From NCBI GenBank assembly GCA_013400975.1, contig WBMZ01010834.1, positions 1 to 64,000 of the forward strand: a stretch of 64,000 nt of DNA, read 5' to 3'. The notes below the pieces were generated by a model, which saw only the letters and a list, made by a program, of their open reading frames with translations, did not search any database and was not told where the DNA came from. The stretch's first letter is position 1. Every line of letters begins with the position of its first letter. Below, one piece after another: positions 39,983 to 52,917 of the stretch. The stretch comes from Atrichornis clamosus. Its lineage: Eukaryota > Chordata > Aves > Passeriformes > Menuridae. The position numbers were made by a program, and so were the translations under genes.

Positions 39983-41644
39983 TGATTTCTTTTTGCCCAG
40001 CTACAGAGACCTGTGACCAGCTTAGACCCCTGAGAAACTGTCTGTCGTAACAGCTACTTCTGAAAAACAGAATAATATTAGGAAAAGCTGTTGGACTATT
40101 GTTGCACAATAGCTCTCACTTTCAAAGAAGTTGATATTTTACAGTACATTACTATTTGTTTTAGGACACTTTGTTTCAATTCTTATTTTTGTTTTTTTTT
40201 ACTTGATTCTTTGCACTGTTCTAAACCTCTATTACATGCTGAAAACAAATAATGAACCTTTTTCTATATTATTAAAATGCATTTGTTCTAGGTCCTAGGT
40301 CATTTTGTAATATCCACTTGAGCTGAAGGTCAATAGAGCCAACTCCCTTTTCTAGCACAGGTTCTTGAGAAGTACTGACAATTCCCACTGTGCCTCACAT
40401 ACAGCCTCAGTACACCTTGCAGCAGGCCTGGGAAGCTGGGTGGAGGCAACCTTTGTGAAGCCATGTCTGCAAAACATCATCTGCACTTCATTTACCCTCT
40501 GATTAGGAAACTCAATACTGCAAAAAATACTGTCCATTTTTCTGGTGTAGGAAATGGGAACTAGGAAAAGAATAACATGACACACACACAAAAAACCCCC
40601 ATAATTGAACACAGTCAGACATTTTTTGAACCTTTGCCATCTGCAAATTTGGAAAAGTAATATAGGCCTCTGAAAAGCTTGAGAGAAGCTATTGTATGGG
40701 AATAGATCTCACACCACTAGATCTGAAAGAAGAAGAAACAGAAATAAGTCTGTCTCTAGTTAATATTCTGGATCCTGTGACAGTCACCTCTTTGGCTGAT
40801 GACCTGGTGGCACCTTTTGCCAAAGGTATGTAAACCCAGTTGGAGCAGCTCTACAAAACAGCTCCTGGGAGGCCTGCTTCCTCCCTGGGTAGTGCATTAA
40901 GAAAAGTGTGTCAAGGCTTCACTGCCTGGGTTCTTTATCAGCTCAACAACGTCCGTTAGCAGCTATTGTATTCTCAGAGGCTCCTTCAAGCATCAGCCCA
41001 TCTAAAGCTCATTTATTCTGTTCATTAAATGCTGAGAAAGCTTCTGTTATGATTGGAATCCTGTCACTAAAGGGAGCAGCAACAGCAGGGCTGTTTGTTG
41101 ACCTCACGCCCATAATGGGTTTTCGGTCCTTTGTTTATCACATTATGGAAGTTAAGTCTTCTTAGTGGGTCCTTACATGAGTAACCTTGTTTGGTTGTTT
41201 TGCTGGCTGTTGAGTTTAATTTACTGTGTCTCTTGTTAAGGTGATTCAGCTATTACCTATGTTGTATTTGGCCAAAATAAAACAGTACCTTTTGGCCATA
41301 AAAAAGCTAAATAAATTTTTTAAAACCCCTTGAGATCCTAATGCACTGTTAAAGATTAGCCAAGTGGCAGAAACTGCAGCAGCCATTTTTCTGGAATGGC
41401 TTCTGTTTTTACTGATTCCACCAGCACTTTAGAGAGTTCTATTTAATGCATAATATAGTGCTGCATTATTTTGACTGAAATTATTGTACTTCAGACCCTG
41501 TGTTTCACTTAAATTTTGCATGTAGATTAAACAAAGATCTCTGGTATCCTCTTCTATGTGCCAATTTTTTTCTGATTTTTTCTTGGTATGTTTAATGCAA
41601 AGGCCTGTACTAAAATGGCAGGGGCATTTTCATCTAGACATGAT

Positions 41645-41688
41645 ACAAAGAAGGCAACCTCACTAAACAAAGAAGGCAACTTCATCAG
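41645..41688. repeat. Imperfect 22-bp tandem duplication
   Basis: ACAAAGAAGGCAACCTCACT is followed 22 bp later by ACAAAGAAGGCAACTTCATC. The first 14 bases are identical and mismatches follow. It is a small, older slippage-type duplication. Confidence 0.75.
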
Positions 41689-42180
41689 TAACATTGAGAT
41701 TTACCACACTGAAATTGCATTTTCAGAAAAAAAAATATTAAAAAGTTAAGCTCTCAAGGATTTATTACTTAGTCATCATCAAAGTTTTTACAGTGCTGTT
41801 TTAAGGATCCATTGAAAGCATATCTCAGAACACCTTTCCGAGCTCCTTTGGCTAGTGGGGACAAGAAGCCATGGAGGCAGGGAGGCACTCCTGCTGCCAC
41901 AGGCCACAGCTGATAAGAGTCAGGGTTACCAGAGCCACCACCTGCATGACATGTCACTTTCAGGGGTCCCACAGTCAGGGTGCCACCTTTAACCAATGCT
42001 ATTATCCTCACTGGAGCACTCTTCATGTTCAGAAATCTTTCCTTTTCTTCCTCTGGAGTGCTGCATCTGTTGTTTGCAGCTCTAACACTCTAACAAAGCA
42101 CAGTTCTGTTTCAGAGGGCATACAGAGGCATGCAGCTCACATCCAAAGTGTGCATTCGCCTGTGCCTCTCTTACCCGCAC

Positions 42181-42236
42181 ACATGTACATACATGCATAC
42201 ATAAATGCATATACACACACACACGTAAACACATGC
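42181..42236. repeat. Complex CA/CATA microsatellite
   Basis: Mixed ACATAC, ATGCAT and CA units spanning about 55 bases, with a pure ACACACACACACAC core near 42213-42226. It is translated as a histidine/tyrosine/threonine-rich run in the overlapping open frame, which argues against that frame being a gene. Confidence 0.8.
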
Positions 42237-45200
42237 AGATGCATCATACACTTCTATCTATACCCCTACACATATCCACTCCTCCTTCCCTACAGTGTAA
42301 TGGACCTGATCCATCTTTTGTGAATCCCTGCTTTCATTCAGCAGCTTCTTTCCATTACACAATTCAGAGCTGTGTTGGCATCAGCGTGTAAAAACTCTCA
42401 GGCTTTTGCAAACAAATGTCACCATTCAGAAAGCTCTGGCTGCATCTCTTTCTCTGCTGTTACTGCGTCAGTTCCTGCTATCCCTGCCTGCATGCTGCCA
42501 AAGGCTGGTATTAAACATGCTAAATATGGGCCTAAAGAGGCTCTAGACCTTGTTTTGATATTTTGCTGTTATCATTCTTAAGCTGTAAGGTATTTTACCT
42601 TGAACAAAGAGAAAGATTTAATAGCGTGTGCAGCACATGCATTCCTAGCAGAGAGTGGCTGGATTTTGTTGTGATAACACCCCAAATTAAAATTGACAAG
42701 TGCTCAGCTTCAGAACTCTTCAAGTCAGCTGTGCTTGTTGTTAATGCATTAGACATTTCCCAGAACACACAATGGGAGAAGCTTCCAGGAAAAAGATAAA
42801 TGTAAGAAAGATTAAAGACAGTTTCTATAGGCTGTGCTGGTGTTCAGGAGTGACAGTGAGGGAGACTATACATCAACAGTCAGCAGCTGGATTTTACACA
42901 GGCCTGCCAATTCCCTTACTTTTATAGAATAAAAAGAGATGGAGGCAATTGGAGTTGAAATATTGGCATGACACCTGGTTACAGCACATGACCTTGTTTT
43001 CTTTGCTTGTGGCTCTGTTATTCTTTTACTGATTAGGTGAATTACCCCTTGCCGGTTTCCAAACACAGACTTTTCTCTGGCAAGAAAAAGTTCGAGACCT
43101 GCAGCCATTGCATCAAGAACATGCCCTTTTCCATTTCCAGGAAAAAAAGGGTCAGTGTTTGTCTGTGCTATTGATTGCTGCACACTTGTTGTTTGCATAT
43201 AAAGTGGGAAGTTCTCTAGGCTCCCCAAGTACAATTTCATGTCCCAGTTGCCTTGTTTCCTATGACATTCAAACATTTCCAGATCCTTTCCACAGATTTC
43301 AAGGTTCAGGGATCAATGCAATTCACACTATCTTTGACTCCACACCAACACAGAGGGAACTCTGACACTTAACATGTTATACAGGGATGAAATTAAGAAC
43401 AAGGAATTAAAGGAGAAGAGAAATACCCCTGTCAGGAATGCCTTCATGGAAGTGAGCCTTCTTAGCTCGTAAAGAGATATTTGAGATTTTCAAGTGCAAT
43501 GTGGCATGCATGATTGTGCTGTGAGAAGGCAATAAAAGAGCAGTTCAATTGAAATATCATGCATTTTCCACTTCCAAAATTTATTCTCCAATCTCAGAAA
43601 AAAGCTATGGGAAAACTAAGTTTAAGAGTACATTTCATCAGTATAAGGTAAATACATAGTGTATGCCTAGCAGAATTATTCCAAAGAAAAAATTACATGC
43701 CCATAAAATTCAGATAATGACTCTTATATGAAGTGATACTCTATGGTTAGTATCATGAGGTTATGATTAAGCCATTTTGGTCTCTTGAGCTCTAAATTAG
43801 ATTAAACAATTTTAAAGACAGATTCCTTCCAGACCCTGAAAATGTGCCTAAAGCATAATGAAAGCTGTTTCAATAACCCAAATGTACCTGTTCATAATTT
43901 AATAGAAAAAAACCCCCAGAAGTTATATTTAAATTTGAGTTTCTCAGGTTTACTACACTTTGTCCATTTGGCAGCTGTAATCTATTATGCCTCAGAAAAG
44001 GACATCAAAGTTATTACTTGTTCTTTCAGTATCCATGCCTGTGAGGCTCTAAAATTGTCTGGACTAGCTTGCACACTTTATGATACACATTCACACAATT
44101 TCTGTGAGTTACTGTTTTAAGTAGGCCTTATGTGTATGGTTACTGAATATGGAGATCATTCAGGAAAAAAGGAATACTGTATTTTTTAAAAAATATTTTT
44201 AAATCTCTTTCCTTTATATGTTATAAAATTTGTACAATCTTTAGCATAACTTCATCAGAAACCTTTCAGGGAAGGAGATGCTGTTTTCACTCTGCAGTCA
44301 AGAAAGGAGCTGTCTTGGTCAAGATCAGAAATTAAATTCATTGTAAAAAAGAGAACTGAACACAGCTCAAAAAGTCCCAGACTTAATCACTAGCTGTACA
44401 GTAACTTTAACTTCATAGGTTTATAGATTTTTTTGTGACTTAAAGGAAAAACAAAGTGAGTGTTCTGATGCTCAGAGGTTGGGGTAATATTTTTCATACA
44501 TTACCATGGCACATTCTTAAGTAAAATACAAGAGTAACTATTCACATAACAATGTACAGCCAGCAACTACATAACATAGACAAAAGAAACAAAAGAATTT
44601 TTTTCACATGTATAACAAAATAGTATGGTTTTCCTCTTTTAGGGCACAAAGACTATGGCATGATTGTTGGATTTTTTTGAGACCCTGCTTTCAAAGTGTT
44701 TTATAATTCTGTGTCTGTAGACACTTCTGGAAGCTCACATGAGATATATGTTGTAAATATCAAGTCCCTTGAGTGGCACGCTCATGCTGCTGAAGATACA
44801 TTGGCATTAGATGCTCCAGACACTGGCACTGTGAAAATATTAGGAATGATAGACTTTGAAGATAGGAAAATACACCATCTACTTTCTCAAAAGTCCAGCT
44901 CAGTCAGGACATAACTTTAAATTTCAAATCAGCTCAGGAATGTTTTAAACTTTTTTATTGCCTAATATTTTACATGAGAGTAAGGGACATGTCCTTCTAC
45001 ACCTCATAAATTTGACATACCATAGTTTGAAATCTCATTAGCCTTCCGTGTTGCCAGATGCAGCTTACAAACATTAAAGATCTTATGGACATGTTTTTAT
45101 ACTGTTACTCTCCACCAGTGCTATTTTTACAAGCATGTGTTTTGTATTTGTCCTTTCCATGAACTCTCAATTTTGTTTAGTAATGATATTGAACTATTTT

Positions 45201-48200
45201 ACAATAAATCTATGCTTTTAACTACTTTTAACTACTAGTAGTTCTTGAGATTACTGGTGCATGCTCAGAGAACTTGTACACATAATTTTGTCCTCTGGAA
45301 GTACATTAAATACCCATAAATTATACTGAACTGTCTTGTGGAAGAATGCCTGGATTCTGCTGTGAAATCTTAATCAACCTCTTTATACATTGGTAACATA
45401 TGGTATTTTAAAAGCCATGCAAAGTTAAAGCTCTGGCTTAACTTGTAAATGCAAATTAAACATCTTATCCTTAGTCCAACGGATGCATGTACACTACCCA
45501 AAAGAAGATTTTGCAATTACCTGCTAGCACTGCTTCATTAATACAAACCACCAGCCTATCTGGTAAATTTGATCTTGTACTCTCTCTGCTCTGCAAAAGT
45601 GAAATCCAGTCCCTCTAGGTTTAAAGGAGACCTGAAGGAAGAGAGTTATTTTTGCATATACAGGATCTAACCTATATGTTCATACACCTATGTTGTGTTC
45701 ACTGGTTTGTGTTTCATCAGTACACATATAACATACTGGATTTATCACATATTTTTAAGTAAAATGTAAATTTTATTTTCCTGCTCTTGGTCCATGTTGC
45801 TATCTTGAGCATTTAAGAGCCAAGTAAGTTGGAGAGAATCTCTGCTGCCTCAAGGAAAAAATCTGTTTGAACTTTGCCTGGTGACAAACCTTTAGGAATG
45901 ACAATTTGTACACATTCACTGCAACAACCTTTGGATTTAGCAGCTATACATGGAAAGGTGCTGTCCTCCTCCGCAAGGCTGAAGCCTTGTTTTTAGGGCA
46001 GTTATGCCTCAGAAGGCGCTGACCTCCTCATCCAAACGCCTGAGTCTCCTGTGGATGCCAGTGTGCCCAGCAGAGGCACTGAAGGAGTGTCTGTGCTCCC
46101 TCCAGGACTTTGAGGCTCAGAAGGACTTCCCCACTGATAGCTGCACTCAGGTCTTGAGGCACAGGCCCTGTTCAAGTTGTGACAAAAATCAAAGACTTTT
46201 TGCTTAAAAAAACTGGTGAATACAATATAATAATAGTACCAAAAATTTTCTATCAGCTTTTACTGTAGAAGCTTTGGAACAGATGTATTTTGTCTCTTCT
46301 GCCTGGCAGAGGGAGTTTCTCCATAGATAAACCTCCTTCTAAATACTTCTGTTTCCTCAGTGTATATTTGTCTAGTTCACTGATCTTTCTCCAATATTTT
46401 CAAAAAGATAAGACTCTTCTCTGCACTGTAGTCAAGGACTTCACAGATATGTCCTAGGGGACGCAATATTAATTTCCTGAAAAAGTAGTTGTTTTTCAGA
46501 ACATTCTCTGTTCTGAAATTTTAATACGAAACCTTTATTCTAAATCCAACTTATTTCCATGGGAAGAATCATATATCATGAAAAATGCAGAGCAAAGTCC
46601 AATCTGCATACCCCCTGGGGCTAAGACTTTGCCATATGCTCTTTCCTTATGCTGCTGATCCCTCTGGTTCTCAGGCAGGAAATGCATTTCCAAAGACATC
46701 TGTGAGTGTGTAGCAAACACACTTGTGAAAATAGAGGAGGAGCTTCCACAGTAAAGTAATTCCTATGGGAAACACTGATTTCTTCCTTTTTTTAGATAAC
46801 TAGCTAGTTACCAGCAGCCACTGGTCACACCACTGCCTTTCAGGTAAAAGGTTATCCCATAATATCCATTGTGTTTCATTTGTTGACATTAGTACCCTAA
46901 GATTTGTGTCAAGACGTGCAGCAAAACCTCTTCTTCATGGGTTAATTATCTTGGCCTGTGAGCTGGACAGAGCAGCTGTCATTCATACGAATCATTGCAC
47001 AGATTAACATTTGGATTATTTCCCCTCTTTTCAGTGTTTTACAGATTAAATGCCTTAATTAGACATTACCCCTTGCTGCACTGCCATTTATTTTCACCAT
47101 TCCTGAACATGTCACTGTTGGCAAGCCATGCTGGGCATGAAGGTGCCAGCCAGATCCGGGCAATGGTTTCTGACGGCAGTGTCCGCTAGCACCAGTGTGG
47201 CAGTTTTTGGCACTCTGTGGCCAGATAGGTCTGTTGAAATAATTGAGAGAGGTTGAGCATTCTCCAAGTGCTCTGCACCCGCGTCATCCTCTGCTATTAA
47301 CCTTTTGCCCTCACACCTCAGAGGCAAAAGGGCTAAAATCATCTGAAGTTTACTGTTTAGGGAATCATACTTTTCCCTGTTCATCTCTGCTTTTAACAAG
47401 ATGCTCACTGCTCTCCTTTCCACCTTTGCAGCACAAGGCTGGTTTTGCTGTGTGCAGGCACATATGGTGTCTCATTAACCAGCCATCCTACTGTTCCCTA
47501 AAGCTTCCTGCTTCCCCTTGATTGCTTTCATTTTCCTGAGCTCCTTCTCTGCTATGCCGGTAATACAACCACAACACAAAGCTTGCTAAGAAAATCCCAT
47601 TGTCCTACAGAAGGCCTTTTATTTTGGTTCATCAACCTGTTCAATGCAACTTGGTTGAACAATATTTTGATATATGTTAACTGACAAAGCCAGAATGAAC
47701 TTTATCCAGGCAAAACACTTATCTGCAAAAATAAAAATTGCATTTCCTTTTCTTCCTCAAATTGAATTCTTTCTCACTATTTTCAAGTCAGTGGATGCAG
47801 AGCTGGCAGAATGGGAAGACACAAAGTAAGGTATAAAAAATGTGAAATATCACAGACGGTATGAAACTCTGTCCACGTGTGTATGCCTCCACCTTGTTAT
47901 TTTTTCAAACAAAGCAAATGGTTCTTAACTATAAGCAAAAAAATTGTGTTTATGCTGATGTTTCTTAGGGAAAATAATCACGGTTGTTGCAGTCACAAGT
48001 TTTGTTGTGTGAAGGTGAAGACGCAGCTTTTTTTAACTTTTATTCTAAACAGAGTCCAAAGGTAAGTGTGTAGCTACTTCTACTCAGGTAGATATGCTTG
48101 TGCTTGTGGCTGGCTGGTGTCTTCTTTTTCAACCAGGCTGATTTTGCACAGGGCCAGCTTGTACTTTTGTTTATGCAGAGTGAGGGCACTGCAAACTTGC

Positions 48201-48634
48201 TCTTGGTGGTAATTTCACTGCAGGGGATGTTATCAAAGAACCAGAACATTAGCTCTGCTTACATTTGAGAAATGTATTTTAGACATATCTGTGTGTATAG
48301 CATTCTTGACCCTTAGTCTTGGCTCCAAGCTTTTCAAAGTGTTCAAAATATATATATAACAGATGTTTCTTTGTTTCACACAAGCCACTGCGGACACAGC
48401 TGATATTCTTCAGTGGACATGTTTATTGAAATTTCAGGCAAAATATCTCAATCACCTGGCAAGCATTTTAATTTGACTTCTGCCTTTCTTCTGCACACTA
48501 TGAAGCTTGAGTATTGCCTCACTCCTTCCCACAGTTTTTCTTGTTTGTTTTTTTTCCACTCCTGCCAACCTTGAACTGTGTTTTTCCTGGAGATTTCACT
48601 TTTTCCTGGACTGTGAAGATTGGCCATTTAAACT

Positions 48635-48666
48635 GTTCTTTTTTCTTTCTTTCTTTCTTTTTTTTC
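48635..48666 (+). repeat. (TTTC)n microsatellite with flanking T run
   Basis: About four TTTC units embedded in T runs are seen directly; this is a polypyrimidine low-complexity stretch. Confidence 0.85.
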
Positions 48667-51600
48667 ACCAGGTAAAATCAAAAGGGGCAGGCAAATGGTG
48701 TCCACTTCTTAATAGATTTTTACCACAAATCTTGTGTTTGAAACTGATGTTTTCATAGGCCTAAAAGCCTTTGGCCACAAGGTTAAAAAGCCCTTGGCAT
48801 GCTGAAATAGAAGGCATTAAGTGACAGCTTTCTGTACCTTTTTCAGCTTCTTTCCTAGCTCTGTTTCATCACCTGGTTTATAGAAGCTGAAATTGCATGG
48901 TCCAAGAGAATTGTCTACTACTACACTTCATATAACAGACGACCTGTTTGCAGCTCTTTATTTATGGAGATTATATAAAGTTATGTTTAAAGAACCTTAT
49001 TCCAAATTCATGCCCTAAAACACAGGATTACTTTTCACTAAAGCAGCAGAGCATAGAGCCAAAAGATGATAGGCACAGACAAGCCCTGTGTAAGACAGAC
49101 TATGAGTGCTTCCTCACTGCATCCACCCAGCTGGGGCTTCCTTTGTGGCACAGCATGCAGAAAAAGTCTTCCCAAATGCGAAATAACAAAAATGCTTAAT
49201 TCCTCTAATTTATCCAGGGAAATTCTGTAGAGAAATCCCTTCTTTTCAAGGGTAGAAATGACCATATCACTTTCTGAAACAATTAGACTGGTTGCTAAGT
49301 GTGCAAAATATTGCCAGGTCTGATATAACTCCTTTACCTATTTCTCTCCTTACTGAGCTCACTATAATTTTAGTTCCACCCCATGTATCACAAAATTAAG
49401 GCATGAGTAAACTCACCAGGGAAATACTAAATACAAAGCATAATTCAGGCAAATTTCCCTCCCCTCAAAGTCTGATTACATAAAGCTTGAAGAATTCACA
49501 CTAAACCAGGTATAATTAAAACATACGATAAAAAATATCTTTAATTTTCCTCTTTTAGACATCCTATCCCTATTTCATGAGAAAACACGTCTGTATCTTA
49601 CAAGACTTCACTTTAAAGATCTTATTCTATAACATTTATTTTTTTAAATTCTCTCAGTAACAGTGGGCTTCGGGTATTGCACTTTTTCCTAGGTAAAATG
49701 GCTTTTCCAGCAGTCAAGAACCACTTCCTACACAGGAGAAGCAGATTTCACCTCCCAACATCTGTTGAAAATGCTTATTAAAAACTTGTACTAGAAAGCC
49801 TGGGCTTGATTTCCACTTAGCAGTGCCTTAATGAATATTTGGAGTTCTTTTGCCTTTCAGGCATGTCAAGTGTACACATAATAACACAAATAAGTGCATT
49901 TGGGCACCCTGCTGCAGTCCTGCACAAGACACAGACTGAAACATCTTCTGCTATGAAGTGCATGGTTTAAAGCTTCATTGATGTGTTGATACAAAAATGC
50001 AGCAGAACTTGTCCTCATTCAAAGGCTGTACTTGAAAACTGGGACCTGTGAGAGGAAAGTCGACATTTGGAAAAATTATAAGGGTGGTGTTGCAACTGTC
50101 TGGAAAAAAGAGCTTGTTAGTGCTCTTTATTCAAACATAGAGGTCTTTCTATGCTCATTCTTTGAATTTAAGTGGGATTTTTAAAAATCAATTCTTAAAA
50201 CAGAGCAGTGGTTTGCATGGCTTTTTTCAGGCATTCCCTCCTTTCTTTGAGTGTGAACAGTTCATGTGCACTGAGCTGTTCTTTCAGAGTGTGTCACAGG
50301 AAAAGAAGCCTGTCCCCAGGTTACAGCTCTGGCAACCTCTAGATGACTACCTATGGCTGAGACAATTTATTCATGCTATCTTTGATATAAAGGTGTCCAG
50401 TTACCCTCACTCATGTGAGTAGTCCCAAGAGTTGGCCGGAGTTGCACCTTGTGAAGAATGACTGATCATCAAGGCCATATTAGAGCCCGTGTCCAAGCTA
50501 CTGTTATCTAGGAAAAAATCTCTAAATTACACAGCCAATGCACCACTGAAAAGGTGTGAGAGCCGGCTGATTCCCAACTCATTCTTTAAGTCTTCCTGAG
50601 GATGTGGGTGGGGGGGATTGGAGAGACAAGAACAGATGACGGTGTAATTTGTCTTTTTCATTTTAGTTACTTAAGAGTTCAAGTAACACATCGCTCTTAA
50701 TAAGAATTTACTCTGAGGGGGGTTTTTTTTCAGCATATAAATACTTTGCTGTCAGCACAGTTTGAGCTCCATATGTATTGTCTAAGTGGTTATACCTCTA
50801 ACAACAGGACTTGTTGGGAAGAAAAGTTGTTCAATGTTTTAGCCTACCATCTGATAGCCAGATGTAACAGTTCCTGTTATGAAACCAAGGCACTTTGCTG
50901 GCAGTTAAGGATTTTAATTGACGGTATATCAACCTTGAATGAAACACCAACTCACACTTTCTAAATAATACTCTCTCTAAAACTCCACTTATACCCCTCA
51001 AGTACAAAGAGGTAACTAAAAGGACACACTCAAAGAAGGAACAGAAAAAAGAATGAAGCAAGTCCCATTTTCATTAGCACTTTTCTCACTCCTCTACAGA
51101 CTGTGAATTCTGTCAAACATTATGCCTCACAAAAATGGGAATATATGAGTAATTAACTGAATTTTTAAAGGGAGACTTACAATTATTCCATTTTTCTTTA
51201 TGTGAATAATGTTTGGTGAGCTGTCTGTAAAGGGTCCTGAGCCCAAATGGGGGAGCATGTTAGGTTAGAGCTGACCTGCATGCCTGGAAATGAGGCAGAT
51301 TGGAATAAAATAATGATCTATGAAGCCACTCTTGATCCTTCTCACTCTCATCTGTCTTGGACATGAAGACTAATGGCTGTGATCTTGATCTGTCTGAACA
51401 AGAAACAGGCCATTTAAAACAAATACTGAACATTGAAAATCTATCAGTTAATGCTTACGTTGCAGAATTTGTTATCATTATATTTAAGGCTCCACAAATA
51501 TATGGTACAATTATGCTAACATATGTGTCACCCAGCTCAAAAGATGTACAAGATAAGACTCTAAGGTTGCCCATACACAGAGTTGTCCTGGATCTGTTCT

Positions 51601-52711
51601 AACTAGAAACCTGTATCTTGTTATCTCCACCCAAGCACATTTAAATGTGATGTTCCTCTGTGTGGACGGTTTCTCACTGAGCTTCGAGCAGTGTTCAGTG
51701 GGAGTGACACTGGTGCTGTCAGTACCTGGCTTCTATGAAAATACACTTTCTACACACAGTGAACTGTATCTGCATTCTTGTGAACATGAAATGTCACCTC
51801 TGCAATTACTTCTCAAAAAATACAATTCTCTAGTCAAAAACACATGGTCCTTCCCCAGATTCACAGCATCTGTTTAGGAAACAGGCTCTAATTGGGTGAG
51901 TCTGCCTGTGAAAGGAAACGTGGGTCATTTTGTAAGAAATAGAGCTGAAAACAGCTCATGTTACATGCAAGGTACTTCTCTCTCTGTGTACCCAGGAAAA
52001 GGAAGGGAAAATCCAGTAAGCTACACCAAGGAGTACTTTATTCACAAGGCAACTAGAAAGCCTAAAAATTCCTGGTAGACAGATATTGCAAATACCCTGC
52101 ATATTTATTTTAAGAGAAACCATAAAAAAATAAGAGGTCATTATCACCAAAATATATGTTGCAAAGGAGACCAAGGCATCAGATGAATTGCAGTGTTTGG
52201 CCTGTATTGGAGAGATTTGCCTCAAGGCTCAGTAATTGCTACACTGCTGTGTTAGAAGGATGGCAAGGAAACAGGTAGGTTAAATGGGAGAAACCATCTC
52301 CATTCCCTACAAAGAAATTACACTCTTGCATAAAACCAGGGCACTCTTTCTGAAAGATCTGTGTATATTCATGTAGAAAGAAAGAACCAAACATAATTAC
52401 TTGCAGTGCTACCATGCATATAATCATAGTTGTGAAAATATGTGAAATGAGACAAAACATTTGCTGGGCTGTTTTCTTTAGAAGGACCCAGAAAACTGCA
52501 TAATAATAACCCTACCAGTCCAGAAGAGGACAACTTCTGCTCTGACACATGGACATAGCTTTGAAGAAATTTTGGCTGCGCCACCAAATGCAAAGATACT
52601 GAGGTATTTTATGCTCTCTTTCCTAGGTTAACATACAGCCTGAGAAGCAAAAGTCATGCTTGAATTGATTCTGAAATACATTACTAATCTTTACTTTCTT
52701 AACTCTTTATC

Positions 52712-52719
52712 TTCTAGTT
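52712..52719. repeat. Left target-site duplication of the hAT-like element
   Basis: TTCTAGTT directly precedes the CAG terminus. The copy on the right (52910-52917) is CTCTAGAC. They share the core TCTAG (5 of 8 positions), the target motif known for Charlie-group hAT elements (NTCTAGAN). Confidence 0.5.
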
Positions 52720-52909
52720 CAGTAGGTTTCAATATCCTTCCAATATATGAACACCAGAAACATTCCCAGTGGGAAGATGGATCAATTTCCCCAACTTGTA
52801 TTGTTGTAAGGCATTTACAGATTTGTTTTCTTTTATCACTTTTCAATGACACTTTAAAAGCAGACGCCAGTACCCCACAGTTTTGCAGTCCACAGCCTGA
52901 AAACTGCTG
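52720..52909. mobile_element. hAT/Charlie-like nonautonomous DNA transposon (190 bp)
   Basis: The element is bounded by inverted termini. The left end is CAGTAGGTTTCA, and the right end read on the minus strand is CAGCAGTTTTCA, with 10 of 12 positions matching. On minus the sequence continues GGCTGTGGACTGC, close to the Charlie-group terminal wording CAGTGGTTCTCAAACTGTGG followed by a GGTCCGC-like segment. Both ends abut 8-bp sites sharing TCTAG, the typical Charlie target. The length of 190 bp fits a nonautonomous (MITE-like) element with no transposase. Divergence of the termini and target duplications suggests an old insertion. The 215-codon plus frame at 52656-53303 spans it and is therefore not evidence of a gene. 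Alternative: a chance likeness of the right end only. Confidence 0.6.
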
Positions 52910-52917
52910 CTCTAGAC
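52910..52917. repeat. Right target-site duplication of the hAT-like element
   Basis: CTCTAGAC follows the element's terminal CTG and shares TCTAG with the left site. It is closer to the NTCTAGAN consensus than the left copy. Confidence 0.5.

Larger units (their letters stand above)
39983..52711. other. Long non-coding stretch, no recognised gene
   Basis: Nearly 13 kb without a recognised gene or interspersed repeat. A CA/CATA-rich microsatellite (42181-42236), a 22-bp local duplication (41645-41688) and a TTTC run (48635-48666) are present. Open frames of 150 codons (plus 41871-42323) and 136 codons (minus 42866-43276) have no recognisable domain, and the former runs through the microsatellite. 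An 85-codon minus frame (41769-42026) ends in stop followed by AATAAA, but lacks a poly-A remnant or any known homologue that I can name. Confidence 0.5.

Noticed and set aside
41871..42323. 150-codon plus frame as a gene
   Set aside because: Its second half is the translation of a CA/CATA microsatellite and no domain is visible.
42866..43276. 136-codon minus frame as a gene
   Set aside because: No family recognised, no splice or promoter context, and overlapping frames of similar length exist on the other strand. It remains a weak candidate only.
44180..44200. ATTTTTTAAAAAAT palindrome as a structured element
   Set aside because: Pure A/T low complexity makes such palindromes expected by chance.
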